From: a virus
Virus record (IMG/VR): IMGVR_UViG_3300046791_000312
Location: 1 to 24,620 of that record
Length of the DNA: 24,620 nt
Strand: one strand, 5' to 3'
Numbering within the stretch: the stretch's first letter is position 1; every line of letters starts with the position of its first letter. Shown here piece by piece: positions 13,526 to 22,100 of this stretch. The position numbers were made by a program, and so were the translations under genes. A model generated the notes under the pieces. The model was not told the DNA's origin. It ran no database searches and was given only the letters and a program-made list of their open reading frames with translations.

Positions 13526-13528
13526 ACT
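13523..13528 (+). promoter_or_regulatory. -10-like TAGACT overlapping stop codon
   Basis: The hexamer begins with the stop of the second methyltransferase and is 25 nt before ATG 13554, the same distance as at 8329-8360. Confidence 0.4.
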
Positions 13529-13533
13529 CACCC

Positions 13534-13547
13534 CAACACCGGGAGCC
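13534..13547 (+). repeat. Start-associated repeat CAACACCGGGAGCC, copy 3
   Basis: Identical to copies at 8341 and 12475. It lies 6 nt before ATG 13554 and contains its GGGAG ribosome binding site. Confidence 0.8.
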
Positions 13548-13553
13548 CCACGC

Positions 13554-14312
13554 ATGAAGTTCGCCCCCCTCGATCCCTCCATCGGCGCCGAGGTCCTCTT
13601 CTACGACCCCCAGCGCCGCGAGCCGATGACCCTCCGCCGCGCCCAGCTCGCCGGCAAGTCGACGACGTCGACCGGCTGGCACCTCCTGGTGTTCAACGAC
13701 CCCGAGATCGACGTCAAGAGCGACCGCCGGGACCCGACGGAGATCGCCTACGACGTCGAGCTGATCGCGAGCGCCGAGAAGGTCCCGAGCCCGATCGCGC
13801 GGTGCTGCTGGCCGGATGATCGGCCGGAGCCGACGCGGGGCGTGCCGCCGAAGACTCTCGCCGACCTGCCGATCGGTTCGCACACGATCAAGACGGACAT
13901 CGAGCTCAACATACCCGTGCGCGTCATCGAGGATCGGCGGACTCCCGTCACCGAGGCCGACCTGGCGGCCCCCGCCTCCGCCGACATCCGCGCCATGTTC
14001 AGCGCCGGCCGCCTCGAGCCCTTCATGCCGCCCCCCGACGGCCGTCCGCACGTCCTTGAGGCCCCCGGCGGCCGGTGCCTGGTCGCCGCCGCCAAGGAGT
14101 CGACCGAGATCGAGGGCACGCGCTTTGCCGCGCTCGACCAGGACGGCGAGGCCGGCGCCCTGCGGTGGACGACGACCGTCGACGGGGCCCACGTCTTCAA
14201 GGACCGCGCTCAGGCCCGCAAGGCGGCCGGCATGATGCCCGCGGCGTTCATCGGGCCGATCACCGTGCCGAGCCGCGGGAAGGGCGGGAACCAGCGCCGT
14301 GCCACGCGCTAG
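13554..14312 (+). CDS. Hypothetical protein, 252 aa
   Basis: A soluble alpha+beta protein with no recognised family. Visible elements are an N-terminal beta segment (EVLFYDPQRREPMTLRRAQL), a Trp-containing strand (TGWHLLVFNDPE), a central Pro-rich linker and a C-terminal helix with a basic tail. The start is fixed by the start-associated repeat and its GGGAG. Its position between methyltransferases and scaffold fits a minor head or accessory protein, but no motif supports that. It ends TAG within TAGCCT, though no gene starts at the expected distance. Confidence 0.6.
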   Translation: MKFAPLDPSIGAEVLFYDPQRREPMTLRRAQLAGKSTTSTGWHLLVFNDPEIDVKSDRRDPTEIAYDVELIASAEKVPSPIARCCWPDDRPEPTRGVPPKTLADLPIGSHTIKTDIELNIPVRVIEDRRTPVTEADLAAPASADIRAMFSAGRLEPFMPPPDGRPHVLEAPGGRCLVAAAKESTEIEGTRFAALDQDGEAGALRWTTTVDGAHVFKDRAQARKAAGMMPAAFIGPITVPSRGKGGNQRRATR

Positions 14313-14517
14313 CCTCGAGGACTTCGAGTGTTGGCTCCGGGCCACCAGCGGACCCCGGGGCATCGTGGGCACTCCCGAGTGGCTCGCCAAGCAGGAGGAG
14401 GACCGCAAGGACCTTGCCGCCTTCCGCGAGAGCCGGGACAGGGCCCGGGCCGCGAGGCACGCGCCCGGGGGAGCGCGGAACGGTGCGACACGCGACCCCT
14501 CCCCCGGGCGCTCCTGA
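14299..14517 (+). CDS. Hypothetical protein, 72 aa
   Basis: GTG 14299 starts 14 bases inside the preceding gene. The product has a helical N-terminal half (LEDFECWLRATSG, WLAKQEEDRKDLAAF) and an Arg/Gly/Pro-rich tail. The tail is encoded by a large inverted repeat, so its sequence may be set by DNA or RNA structure. No ribosome binding site is clear. The gene is plausible because the frame is open across the gap, but small. Confidence 0.4.
   Translation: MPRASLEDFECWLRATSGPRGIVGTPEWLAKQEEDRKDLAAFRESRDRARAARHAPGGARNGATRDPSPGRS
14461..14511 (+). repeat. 13-bp perfect inverted repeat, possible terminator-like stem
   Basis: GCGCCCGGGGGAG (14461-14473) pairs perfectly with CTCCCCCGGGCGC (14499-14511). 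The 25-nt loop contains an inner CGCG/CGCG pairing. No T-tract follows, so ordinary Rho-independent termination is uncertain. It lies at the end of a gene and just before the promoter of the scaffold-like gene. Confidence 0.6.
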
Positions 14518-14518
14518 C

Positions 14519-14548
14519 TTGCGTCCGGTAACTCGTTCGGCCTAGACT
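14519..14548 (+). promoter_or_regulatory. Promoter candidate TTGCGT / 18 bp / TAGACT before scaffold gene
   Basis: TTGCGT at 14519-14524 and TAGACT at 14543-14548 are 18 bp apart, and the -10 ends 6 nt before ATG 14555. This promoter would give a leaderless scaffold mRNA. Unlike most others, the TAG here is not a stop codon of the preceding gene, which supports selection for the hexamer itself. Confidence 0.5.
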
Positions 14549-14554
14549 CGCGGC

Positions 14555-15631
14555 ATGGTCAACGCCCCAGAGGCCCCGGCGACCAACGCCGCGGCCCCCG
14601 AGAGTCCCCAGCCAGCGCCCGCGGCACCCAGCGCCCAGCCGAACCCCTCGGCACCCACTACGCCGGACCCGGAGCGAGCGGCCTTCGAGAAGTCGATGGC
14701 CCAGGCGGGGATGAAGCCCGACGGATCGGCCCTCAAGAACCCAGAGTCAACCACCGGCACCACCGAGAAGAAGGGCGACCCCGCCGCCGAGGGGACAGAG
14801 GGGCAGACCACGACGGACGGCGCGGCGGCGCCGGACGGGAAGAAGCCCGAACCTGCCGCGACCTCCGCGGCCGATCGGGCGAAGCAGATCACGGCCACCC
14901 GCGCTTTGCGTCGCGACGGGTGGACGGACAAGAGCATCGCGGCCCTGCCGGCCGACATGCTGCTGGAGGAGGGTGCTCGACGCGCCTCCGCCCAGGCCAA
15001 GCTCGACGCACGGATGGAGACGCTCAAGGCCAACGGCCAGGCGCCGACCCGCGAACCACTCGCGGACGATGATTCGGGTTCGACCGACGAGCCCACGACA
15101 GAGGACGACGGCACCCAGCCGACCGACCTCGACGAGCTGCTCGAAGAGATCGCGGATCCCGACCGCGCCGAGAAGGTCAAGGCGCAGGTCAGCCAGGCGG
15201 AGAAGCGGGCCCAGCAAGCCGAGGCCCGCCTCGTCACCGCCAACATCGGGACCGCCCGCGAGCTGCTCGGGTCAGAGTTCCCCAAGCTCAAGAACCAGGG
15301 CGACTTCGAGAAGGTCATCAAGTACATGGACCGTCTCGACCCCGGGTACACGCTCGCCGGCGACCGCGCCGCCGTGCGGGAGCTGATGCGGGACGCGTGT
15401 TTCGTCGTCTTCGGACCCGACATCAAGGCCCAGGCCAGCAAGAACGCGATCGCCACCGCCAACCGGCAGCTGGACGGACAGCCAGACGCCGCGACCGACA
15501 ACGCCCAGCCGAGCAAGCGCCTGACCGACGACGAGATCGAGCGCGCCGCCTTCGAGGCCGCGACCACGACGACGTCACGGGAGGAGTCGCTCAAAGAGTT
15601 CCAGCGCCGGACGGGCAAAGCATCGAGGTAG
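14555..15631 (+). CDS. Putative scaffolding protein, 358 aa
   Basis: Scaffold proteins guide capsid shell assembly and then leave the head. This product has the usual composition: a long disordered N-terminus rich in Ala, Pro, Thr and Glu (residues about 1-110), an acidic central part (DDDSGSTDEPTTEDD, DELLEEIADPDRAEK), and long charged helices (about 200-235). A basic C-terminal helix (ERAAFEAATTTTSREESLKEF, then RRTGKASR) could contact the shell. It lies between the portal/methyltransferase genes and the capsid gene, the usual place. It starts 6 nt after TAGACT without a ribosome binding site. Confidence 0.7.
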   Translation: MVNAPEAPATNAAAPESPQPAPAAPSAQPNPSAPTTPDPERAAFEKSMAQAGMKPDGSALKNPESTTGTTEKKGDPAAEGTEGQTTTDGAAAPDGKKPEPAATSAADRAKQITATRALRRDGWTDKSIAALPADMLLEEGARRASAQAKLDARMETLKANGQAPTREPLADDDSGSTDEPTTEDDGTQPTDLDELLEEIADPDRAEKVKAQVSQAEKRAQQAEARLVTANIGTARELLGSEFPKLKNQGDFEKVIKYMDRLDPGYTLAGDRAAVRELMRDACFVVFGPDIKAQASKNAIATANRQLDGQPDAATDNAQPSKRLTDDEIERAAFEAATTTTSREESLKEFQRRTGKASR

Positions 15632-15681
15632 CGGGTTGAGCGCGAGAAGCCGGCCGGGCCGCAGCAAAGCGAGCCCGTCCC

Positions 15682-16869
15682 ATGTCCACCTTTCCATCGT
15701 CAGTGTCCGGGTTCCTCAACTACCTGGTGAACACCAGGGAGACCCGGGTCTTCAGCGCGACCAAGATCATCAACGCGCTCGCCCTGCAGGCCTACATGCT
15801 GGGCGAGATGATCCGCGGATCCAACGGCGAGATGGCAAAGGCCAAGTCGTCGGGCCGCGAGTTCCGCGAGACCGTGAAGCTGGTCCCGTTCAGCAACACG
15901 CGGACCTTCCTCCCCGGCGATGAGCGCACGCCCACGCGGGGGACCGAGGACACGCCGATCATCGCCCCCTGGCGGTTCCACGAGACCAACCGCCCCATCA
16001 ACGACTACGAGATCGACACCAACGAGGGCGATATGTACGCCCAGTTCAAGGACCTGAAGACCTCGATCATGCAGGGGCTCTACACCGACCACATCAACTT
16101 CATGGAGGCGCAGCTGTGGGCGGTCCCCGACGGGCCCAACATGGAGAACCGCAACCCCAGCCCCACGAACAAGATGTACTCGCTCCCCGTGACGATCACC
16201 GAGAGCGGGCGCCAGCCCCCGACGTCGGTCTGGGGCGCGGCCGCGGCGACCGTGACCATCCAGGCGGCGAGCCCCTTCACGCTCACCAACTGGCGCAACC
16301 CGGTCGCGACCTACGACTCGACCCAGCTCGACGACCCCCAGACCGGCCTGTTCAGCGCCTTCGACGAGCTGATGGCCCGGCTCAACTTCACGCCGCCCCC
16401 GGGGTACGAGAAGTACATGGAGAACGACGATCTCCGGGCGCTGAAGATCTGCACCAACCTCGACGGGCTCAACGCCTTCCAGGCCCTGCTCCGCGACTCC
16501 AACAACTCGACCCGCGCGGGCCCGCAGGACCCGGCGTACGGGATGCCGGTCTTCAAGGGGATCCCGGTGAAGTGGATCCCGCAGCTGGACCTCTCGCTCC
16601 TGGACGAGACGGGGGCGGTCTCGAGCCCGCTCGCCAGCGTGGCAGAGGGCACCTACACCGGCCAGGCGTACCCGGCCGGCAAGCCGCGGTTCTTCTTCGT
16701 GAACGCGCGGTACCTGAAGTCCATCTTCCACCCGCAGCACATGATGCGCGAGACCGACCCGATCACGGGCGGCGCGCGTCAGCGTGACGTGAACACGGTC
16801 TTCCTCGAGTCGGTGATGAACCCGATGAACTTCGACCGCCGTCGCTCCGGGCTCATCCGGCCGGCCTGA
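15682..16869 (+). CDS. Major capsid protein (putative)
   Basis: The 395-residue size, position right after the scaffold-like gene, and features such as an N-terminal helical arm and extended loop (FSNTRTFLPGDERTPTRGTE) suggest the main head shell protein. A long helix follows (DLKTSIMQGLYTDHINFMEAQLW). There are also beta-rich stretches and a C-terminal segment (ARQRDVNTVFLESVMNPMNF). It is probably HK97-fold, as in tailed phages generally, but that cannot be seen from primary sequence. ATG 15682 has only a weak upstream GCGAG. The 50 bases between it and the scaffold gene hold no TANNCT hexamer, so it may depend on read-through from 14543. Confidence 0.7.
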   Translation: MSTFPSSVSGFLNYLVNTRETRVFSATKIINALALQAYMLGEMIRGSNGEMAKAKSSGREFRETVKLVPFSNTRTFLPGDERTPTRGTEDTPIIAPWRFHETNRPINDYEIDTNEGDMYAQFKDLKTSIMQGLYTDHINFMEAQLWAVPDGPNMENRNPSPTNKMYSLPVTITESGRQPPTSVWGAAAATVTIQAASPFTLTNWRNPVATYDSTQLDDPQTGLFSAFDELMARLNFTPPPGYEKYMENDDLRALKICTNLDGLNAFQALLRDSNNSTRAGPQDPAYGMPVFKGIPVKWIPQLDLSLLDETGAVSSPLASVAEGTYTGQAYPAGKPRFFFVNARYLKSIFHPQHMMRETDPITGGARQRDVNTVFLESVMNPMNFDRRRSGLIRPA

Positions 16870-16945
16870 TCGACCCCCTGACCGATGAACGGCCCGGGAG
16901 ACCGGGACAACAGCAGAGCCTCGAGAACCTTTCGGAGTTCCCTCC

Positions 16946-17596
16946 ATGTTCACCAAGCCTCAGACTCTCGGCGCCGGCGACTGGCTCGCCCGCGACGAGA
17001 TCGGCGCCAAGCTCGGCGCCTCGACGACGATCCTCCAGTCGACCGGAGCCCTCACCAATCCCAGCCTGATCCGGGTCGGTCGCGTGCTCGTGCCCGACCT
17101 CGGCAACCTCCGCGGCGAGACCCCCGTCGGCGCGATCGCGGCCGGCGGCGTGCTCGGGAATCGGAGCGGCCTCGGCGGCGTGGTAAGCGACCTCGGAGAC
17201 CTGGCGACCTGGGTTCTCCCCGCCACGCTCGCGGAGGCTCGCCGCCGGTGCGGCGTCGTCGTCAATCAGGACGGCACCCCCGGCGGCCCGGTTGTTCTCC
17301 AGCTTGCCGGCCCGACGAGAGTCCTCTGCTCCTCGACCGTCGCCCTCATGCAGGTCGGGACGCGCGTCGCGATCGAAGTCGGCGGCAACAACGGGAGAGG
17401 CACCGTCCGGCCAGCCGCCACGATCGCCACGCCGAACCAGGAGACCGTCGTCGGCGTCGTTCTGGACGTCCCCCGCAACACCGCGGGCGTCGCGACCGAC
17501 GCGGGTACCGCGGCCGACGGCGCGGCCCTCTCGCCCCTGTTCTGCGTCGTTGACTTCTTCGGACTCGGCAGCCTGGTTACGGGCCTGCTGACCTGA
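16946..17596 (+). CDS. Possible head decoration protein, 216 aa
   Basis: A Gly, Ala, Val and Thr-rich protein with many short predicted strands and few charges (GNLRGETPVGAIAAGGVLG, VVLQLAGPTRVLC, TRVAIEVGGNNGRG). Beta-rich small proteins next to the capsid gene are often decoration or cement proteins that stabilise the filled head. No direct motif proves this. GGAG precedes ATG 16946. The 76 bases upstream of it have no promoter-like hexamer. Confidence 0.5.
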   Translation: MFTKPQTLGAGDWLARDEIGAKLGASTTILQSTGALTNPSLIRVGRVLVPDLGNLRGETPVGAIAAGGVLGNRSGLGGVVSDLGDLATWVLPATLAEARRRCGVVVNQDGTPGGPVVLQLAGPTRVLCSSTVALMQVGTRVAIEVGGNNGRGTVRPAATIATPNQETVVGVVLDVPRNTAGVATDAGTAADGAALSPLFCVVDFFGLGSLVTGLLT

Positions 17597-17602
17597 TCGA
17601 CG

Positions 17603-17618
17603 CCGGGCCTCGGCCCGG
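17603..17618 (+). other. Short GC hairpin in the 17597-17655 gap
   Basis: CCGGGC (17603-17608) pairs with GCCCGG (17613-17618) around a CTCG loop, followed by a pyrimidine-rich stretch lacking a T run. It could be a weak terminator or attenuator between the head and neck genes. Confidence 0.35.
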
Positions 17619-17655
17619 TATCAGTCCGCCTCTTCCTCCCGGTTGGGGCGGGCCT

Positions 17656-18369
17656 TTGCTCACGCAAGCGCAGTACATCGACCTGATGACGCACTGCCTC
17701 GGGAAGACCCCCGACTCGCGTCACTCCCTCCCGGAGACGTTCAACCGCGCCGGGCGGGCGCTCGTCACCGCGCGCCCCTGGTCCTGGCGCATCCGCGGCC
17801 CTGTCACGCTCTCGACGGTCGCGAACCAGGCGTACATCGAGCTCCCCGCCGACTTCTGCGAGGTCCGGACCGTCTACATCCCCTCGGCCGGGGCGGTCCA
17901 GCGGGTCGAGCTGGCCACCCTCGAGACCCTCGCGCAGATCCGGGCGCTCTCCTCGAGCTACGTCGGGACGGGCATCATCTACGCGTTCTTCCCCTCCTGG
18001 AGCTCGCTCCAGCAGGGCATGACCCGGCGGGTCGAGCTGGCCCCGATCCCCACCACGAACGCCACGCCGAGCTTCCAGCTCATCTACAACGCCGGGTGGA
18101 AGGAGATCGACTCGGGCGACGGCACCGCGACGCCGCAGGTCCCGCTCGAGTTCGAGCACGCCCTGGTGCTGATGGCGCGGGCCTTTGCCAACAACATCGA
18201 GAACCAGGACAGCGCGATCGAGGACGTCGCGGTGCAGAACGAGATCGCGCGGCTCGACAAAGAGGACAGCCGGATCCAGCCCACCTATGGACGCATGTCG
18301 GGGGGCGCCGCCTCCCGCATGACGACCACCATCGCCAGCCGGCGCGTCGTCGGCATGGCCCAGCTTTGA
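17656..18369 (+). CDS. Head-tail adaptor / tail tubular A-like protein, 237 aa
   Basis: Proteins of this type join the portal to the tail. The sequence has the familiar pattern: N-terminal helix (TQAQYIDLMTHCLGK), 'FNRAGRALVTARPWSWR', then QAYIELPADFCEVRTVYIP (the 'Y-I-L-P-x-D-F-x-E' feature of this class). A beta region and a helical C-terminal half follow (FEHALVLMARAFANN, NEIARLDKEDSRIQP). The start is TTG 17656, with only a weak GGGGCGGG upstream; an in-frame ATG is much further downstream and would cut into the first helix. It is immediately upstream of other neck/tail genes. Confidence 0.65.
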   Translation: MLTQAQYIDLMTHCLGKTPDSRHSLPETFNRAGRALVTARPWSWRIRGPVTLSTVANQAYIELPADFCEVRTVYIPSAGAVQRVELATLETLAQIRALSSSYVGTGIIYAFFPSWSSLQQGMTRRVELAPIPTTNATPSFQLIYNAGWKEIDSGDGTATPQVPLEFEHALVLMARAFANNIENQDSAIEDVAVQNEIARLDKEDSRIQPTYGRMSGGAASRMTTTIASRRVVGMAQL

Positions 18370-18379
18370 GGGTTTCACC

Positions 18380-19162
18380 ATGACCATCGGACAAGAGCGC
18401 CGCGCGGGACTGAACGCCGTCCGCAAGTTCGGACTCGGAAACTCGGACCGCGACTGGGTCGCCTACAACAACTTCCAGGCCGTTCCCGCCGCCGCGATCG
18501 CGGCCGGCAACAACCAGGACGTCCGATTCATCGGGACCGGAACGCCGACGTGCATCCTGGCGACCGCCGCCAACGCCGGCCAGCCGGGCGGCGCGCTCCT
18601 GGGCACGACCGCCGCGGCCGGCCCCGACACCTGCGTTCTGGACCCGTACGCCACCTCCGGATTTACCGGCCCATTCACGCCCGCGCTTCTCTCGCAGACC
18701 GTCTTCGACGCCGTCGTCCGGACGGTCGCGTCGATCGCGACCATGAGCATCGTCGCGGGCCTCAAGCTCACGACCGCGGCGGCCGGAACGGTTGTCGCTA
18801 CGGACGCGAATCAGGCCCTCTTTGTCTTCGACACCGACGCGATCGCCGGATGGAACCCCGGCAGCACGGCCCCGGCCGCGAGCCCGAACTGGCTCTGTGT
18901 CGTGTCGGTCGCCGGCGCCGACTTCTTCATCGACAGCGGCGTGCTCGTGCAGGCAAACAAGGATTACCGTCTCAAGATCCTCATCCGCCCGGACGGCGTC
19001 CCCCAGTTCAGCATCAACAACCTGCCGGGGAAAGTCACCAACGCCGGAGCCATGACGGCGGCGTCGGCGCTCCGCCCGGTGTTCGGAATCGCCAACCGCG
19101 CGGCGGCCACCGTCAACGCCGCGATCCGGATGAACCGCATCCAGCGCCTCATCCCCTCGTAA
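18380..19162 (+). CDS. Hypothetical structural protein, 260 aa
   Basis: Ala, Thr and Gly-rich with many short strands, such as YRLKILIRPDGVPQFSINN near residue 200, which resembles one sheet of a jelly-roll/LamG-like fold. A similar 'YTLRLFVDPADG' strand occurs in the following 1055-residue protein. The N-terminus (ERRAGLNAVRKFGLGNSDRDW) is helical. ATG 18380 follows the adaptor stop closely (10 nt). It is probably a virion protein of the neck or tail, perhaps carbohydrate-binding, but this is inference. Confidence 0.5.
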   Translation: MTIGQERRAGLNAVRKFGLGNSDRDWVAYNNFQAVPAAAIAAGNNQDVRFIGTGTPTCILATAANAGQPGGALLGTTAAAGPDTCVLDPYATSGFTGPFTPALLSQTVFDAVVRTVASIATMSIVAGLKLTTAAAGTVVATDANQALFVFDTDAIAGWNPGSTAPAASPNWLCVVSVAGADFFIDSGVLVQANKDYRLKILIRPDGVPQFSINNLPGKVTNAGAMTAASALRPVFGIANRAAATVNAAIRMNRIQRLIPS

Positions 19163-19177
19163 CCCGGGGGGCCCCGC

Positions 19178-22100
19178 GTGCAGAGGTCCACCCCGATCAA
19201 GCTCGCGTTCCCCGCCAAGGGCACGGCCCAGGGGACGCCGCTCGCCGAGCAGGCGCCCGACACCTGCCCGAACCTCCGGAACGTCCGGCTCGTCGACTGG
19301 CGGGACCGGCGGGGCGGGGGCAAGCGGCCGGGGCACTCCAAGGCGCTCTCCGGCCTAGCCGGCACGGCCGGAGCGCGCCGGATCCAGGGGCTTTGTCTCT
19401 ACCTTCCGCCGACCCCGACGGCGGCGGGAGCGGGGACATTCGTCGACGTGACGGCACTCTTCGGAACCGGCGCGGCCGCCGGCTTCACGGCATCGGCGAA
19501 CCCGGTCCTCGATGGGAACTGGGCGCTCACCCGGGAAGTGGTCGGAACGTCGGGGTGCTGGCGGGCCGACATCGACGGCGGCACGGCGGGCGCGGACATC
19601 GGCGCCAACACGACCGCCACCTTCGACGCGCTGCGCTTCGGAGGAGCCAACTCGGGGACGGCCCTGGGGGGGAACGGGCTCATCTGCATGTTCGGCACGA
19701 CCAACGACGTCACCTGTGACGTCAAGGCCAACGGCATCGTCACCGCCAACGAGCTCGTCGCCGAGGAATGCACCCGCGTAGGCCCCGCGATCCGCTTCGA
19801 GAACCAGGGGCTCAGCGGGCTCCATTGCTGGCTCCGATCCAACGGGGCGAACTCGGTCACGCTCCAGATCACCGAATGCAACACCGCGCACGCCAACCCC
19901 GTAGCGCCCCTGGCGACCAGCGCGGCCGCAGCAACGACCGGCCTCGCGGGCTTCCTGACCTACACGCTCCGGCTCTTCGTCGATCCCGCCGACGGGCTCG
20001 TGACAGCCACCTGCAGCGGCGCCCTGACCATGTCGGTCAAGCTCAACTCCACGCAGACCCAGCTCTACGTCAGCCAGACCAGGGCCGGCGTCATCTCGCA
20101 CCCCCTCGGCGGATCGGCCGCCGTCCAGGGGTTCAGGTACGTCTCTCGGTGCGTGCTCACCAAGTTCGTCCCCGCCACCCCGGCGATCGCCCAGGACGCC
20201 GCGACGCCCGTCGGGAACGTGCTGGACTGGTCGGGGACGATCGCGGGTGCCGCCTTTGACATTCCGGCCGGCGCGACCTCGAGGAAGCAGGTCATCGCCA
20301 CGGGCGCCGACGCCGTCGCCGAAGTGGCCGGGCCGAGCACCAACGGCGCCGCGACCGCCGTCCCCAGGATCGACACCGGCAACAACCGATGGGCCTCGAC
20401 GGCGATCACCGCCGGCACAAACCGCGTGTACGTGGTCGCCTCGACGCCCCAGGCGACCCGCCCATCGGTCCGCTTCTTCATGTCCGCCGGCAACCTGCGC
20501 GCGAACCTCGGGATCTCCGGCGTCATCACGGACACGGACTGTGTCGGCGGCCTCTGGTTCGTCTCCGCCGACCACAAGGCTTGGTTCGGGATCACCCGAT
20601 TCTCGCGCCGCGTGGGCGCGGCCGACGCCAACGAGGCCAGGCTGATTACCGACATGGGGACGCTCTACGCGCAATGCCGGCTCTCAACCGGAGGAGAGGT
20701 CGACGTCTTCGCTAACTCATTCTCAGGGGGCCTCAGCGGCAACTCGGGCGTGCTCATGCGCCGCGACCTCCCGACGGCCGCGGTCCCGCAGCTCATGGTC
20801 TGGGCCTTCGACGGGAACGCCGTCACGCTCACGATCAACGGCCTCCTGATGCAGACCATCACACTCTCGAAGGACGCCGGGGGCCTGTACAACGGCGCGG
20901 GCGCGGCCGTGCTCAACGCGATCAGCGCGAATATCGGCTTCGGGATGACCGTCGGCGCCGAGCTCGCCGGCGCCAACGGCTCGCGCGGGTTCGGCGGGTA
21001 CATGGTGCCAGCGACGCCGAGCGCGGTCGACTACTCGCAGTTCCGCGCCCAGATCCTCGAGGCCTGCCCCGGCGTCTTCACGATCGGGGACCTGGTCGCC
21101 GATACCCAGACCCCGGTCGTCGGCCCCGGGCTCACGGGCTCGCTTCCCCAGATGACGGTCGCCTTCGGGAAGTGGTACTGCACGGACGGGCTTAGCTACA
21201 CCGAGGTCGACCCCGTCACAGCGGTTTCAATCCCCTGGATCACGACCGCGGGCAAGGGATCTCTCCCCGTCGGCGCCAAGTACATCTGCACCTACCGCGG
21301 GCGCGTAGTCCTCGCCGTCGGCACCGTCTGGTACATGAGCCGCGCCGGCGACCCGCACGACTACCAGTATGGGACCAGCCCGCTCTCGACCAGCGCCTAC
21401 AACGGCAACGACGCCAACTATGGCGGCCCCGCCGACGTCATCACCGGCCTGATCCCCTTCGGCGATGACTTCCTCCTGATCATGTGCGCCGGGTCCATTT
21501 GGCGCATGGACGGCGACCCCGGCTACCAGGGACTCCTGACCTGCCTCACGCGGAAGACCGGGATGCTCGGACCCCGGGCCTGGTGCTTTGACGAGAAGGG
21601 GAACCTCTACTTCCTGGGCGGCGGCGGCGGGCTCTACGTGCTCCCGCGCGGGGCGACCGAGCCCCTCAACGTCTCCGAGGAGTCGATGGCGACCTTCTTC
21701 GATCGCCAGGACTTCGCGACCAACCTCGTCCAGATGGGCTACCACGCCTTCCGCCGCGAAGTGCGGATCTACCTCACCAACGGCGACGGCACCACCAACA
21801 ACGTGCACGCGGTCTACCGGCCCTCCGATGGCGCCTACTGGCTCGACACCATCCCGATCCGCTTCGGGCCCTGGGCGGTGTGCGACGGCCTGGGGACCAA
21901 GTTCTACAACCGCTCGGTGCTCCTGGGCGGGGCCGACGGCTTCCTCCGCCAGCCCGACCCGCGCCGCAACGACGACGACGCCGACGCGATCGACGCCTGG
22001 ATCGAGTTCGGGCCCTTCCAGCTCTCAGACGGCCAGGAGGAGAGCATGGCGACCGAGCTGCAGGCGATGATCGGGGCGGGCTCGGAGCCCCTGACCTGGT

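Noticed and set aside
14310-14315. TAGCCT as another promoter of the stop-codon type
   Set aside because: It matches the hexamer, but no start codon lies at 6 or 25 nt and the next gene starts upstream of it.
16885-17553. 222-residue Arg-rich frame over the decoration-like gene
   Set aside because: No ribosome binding site and no domain features; the other frame starting at 16946 has GGAG and beta-protein composition.
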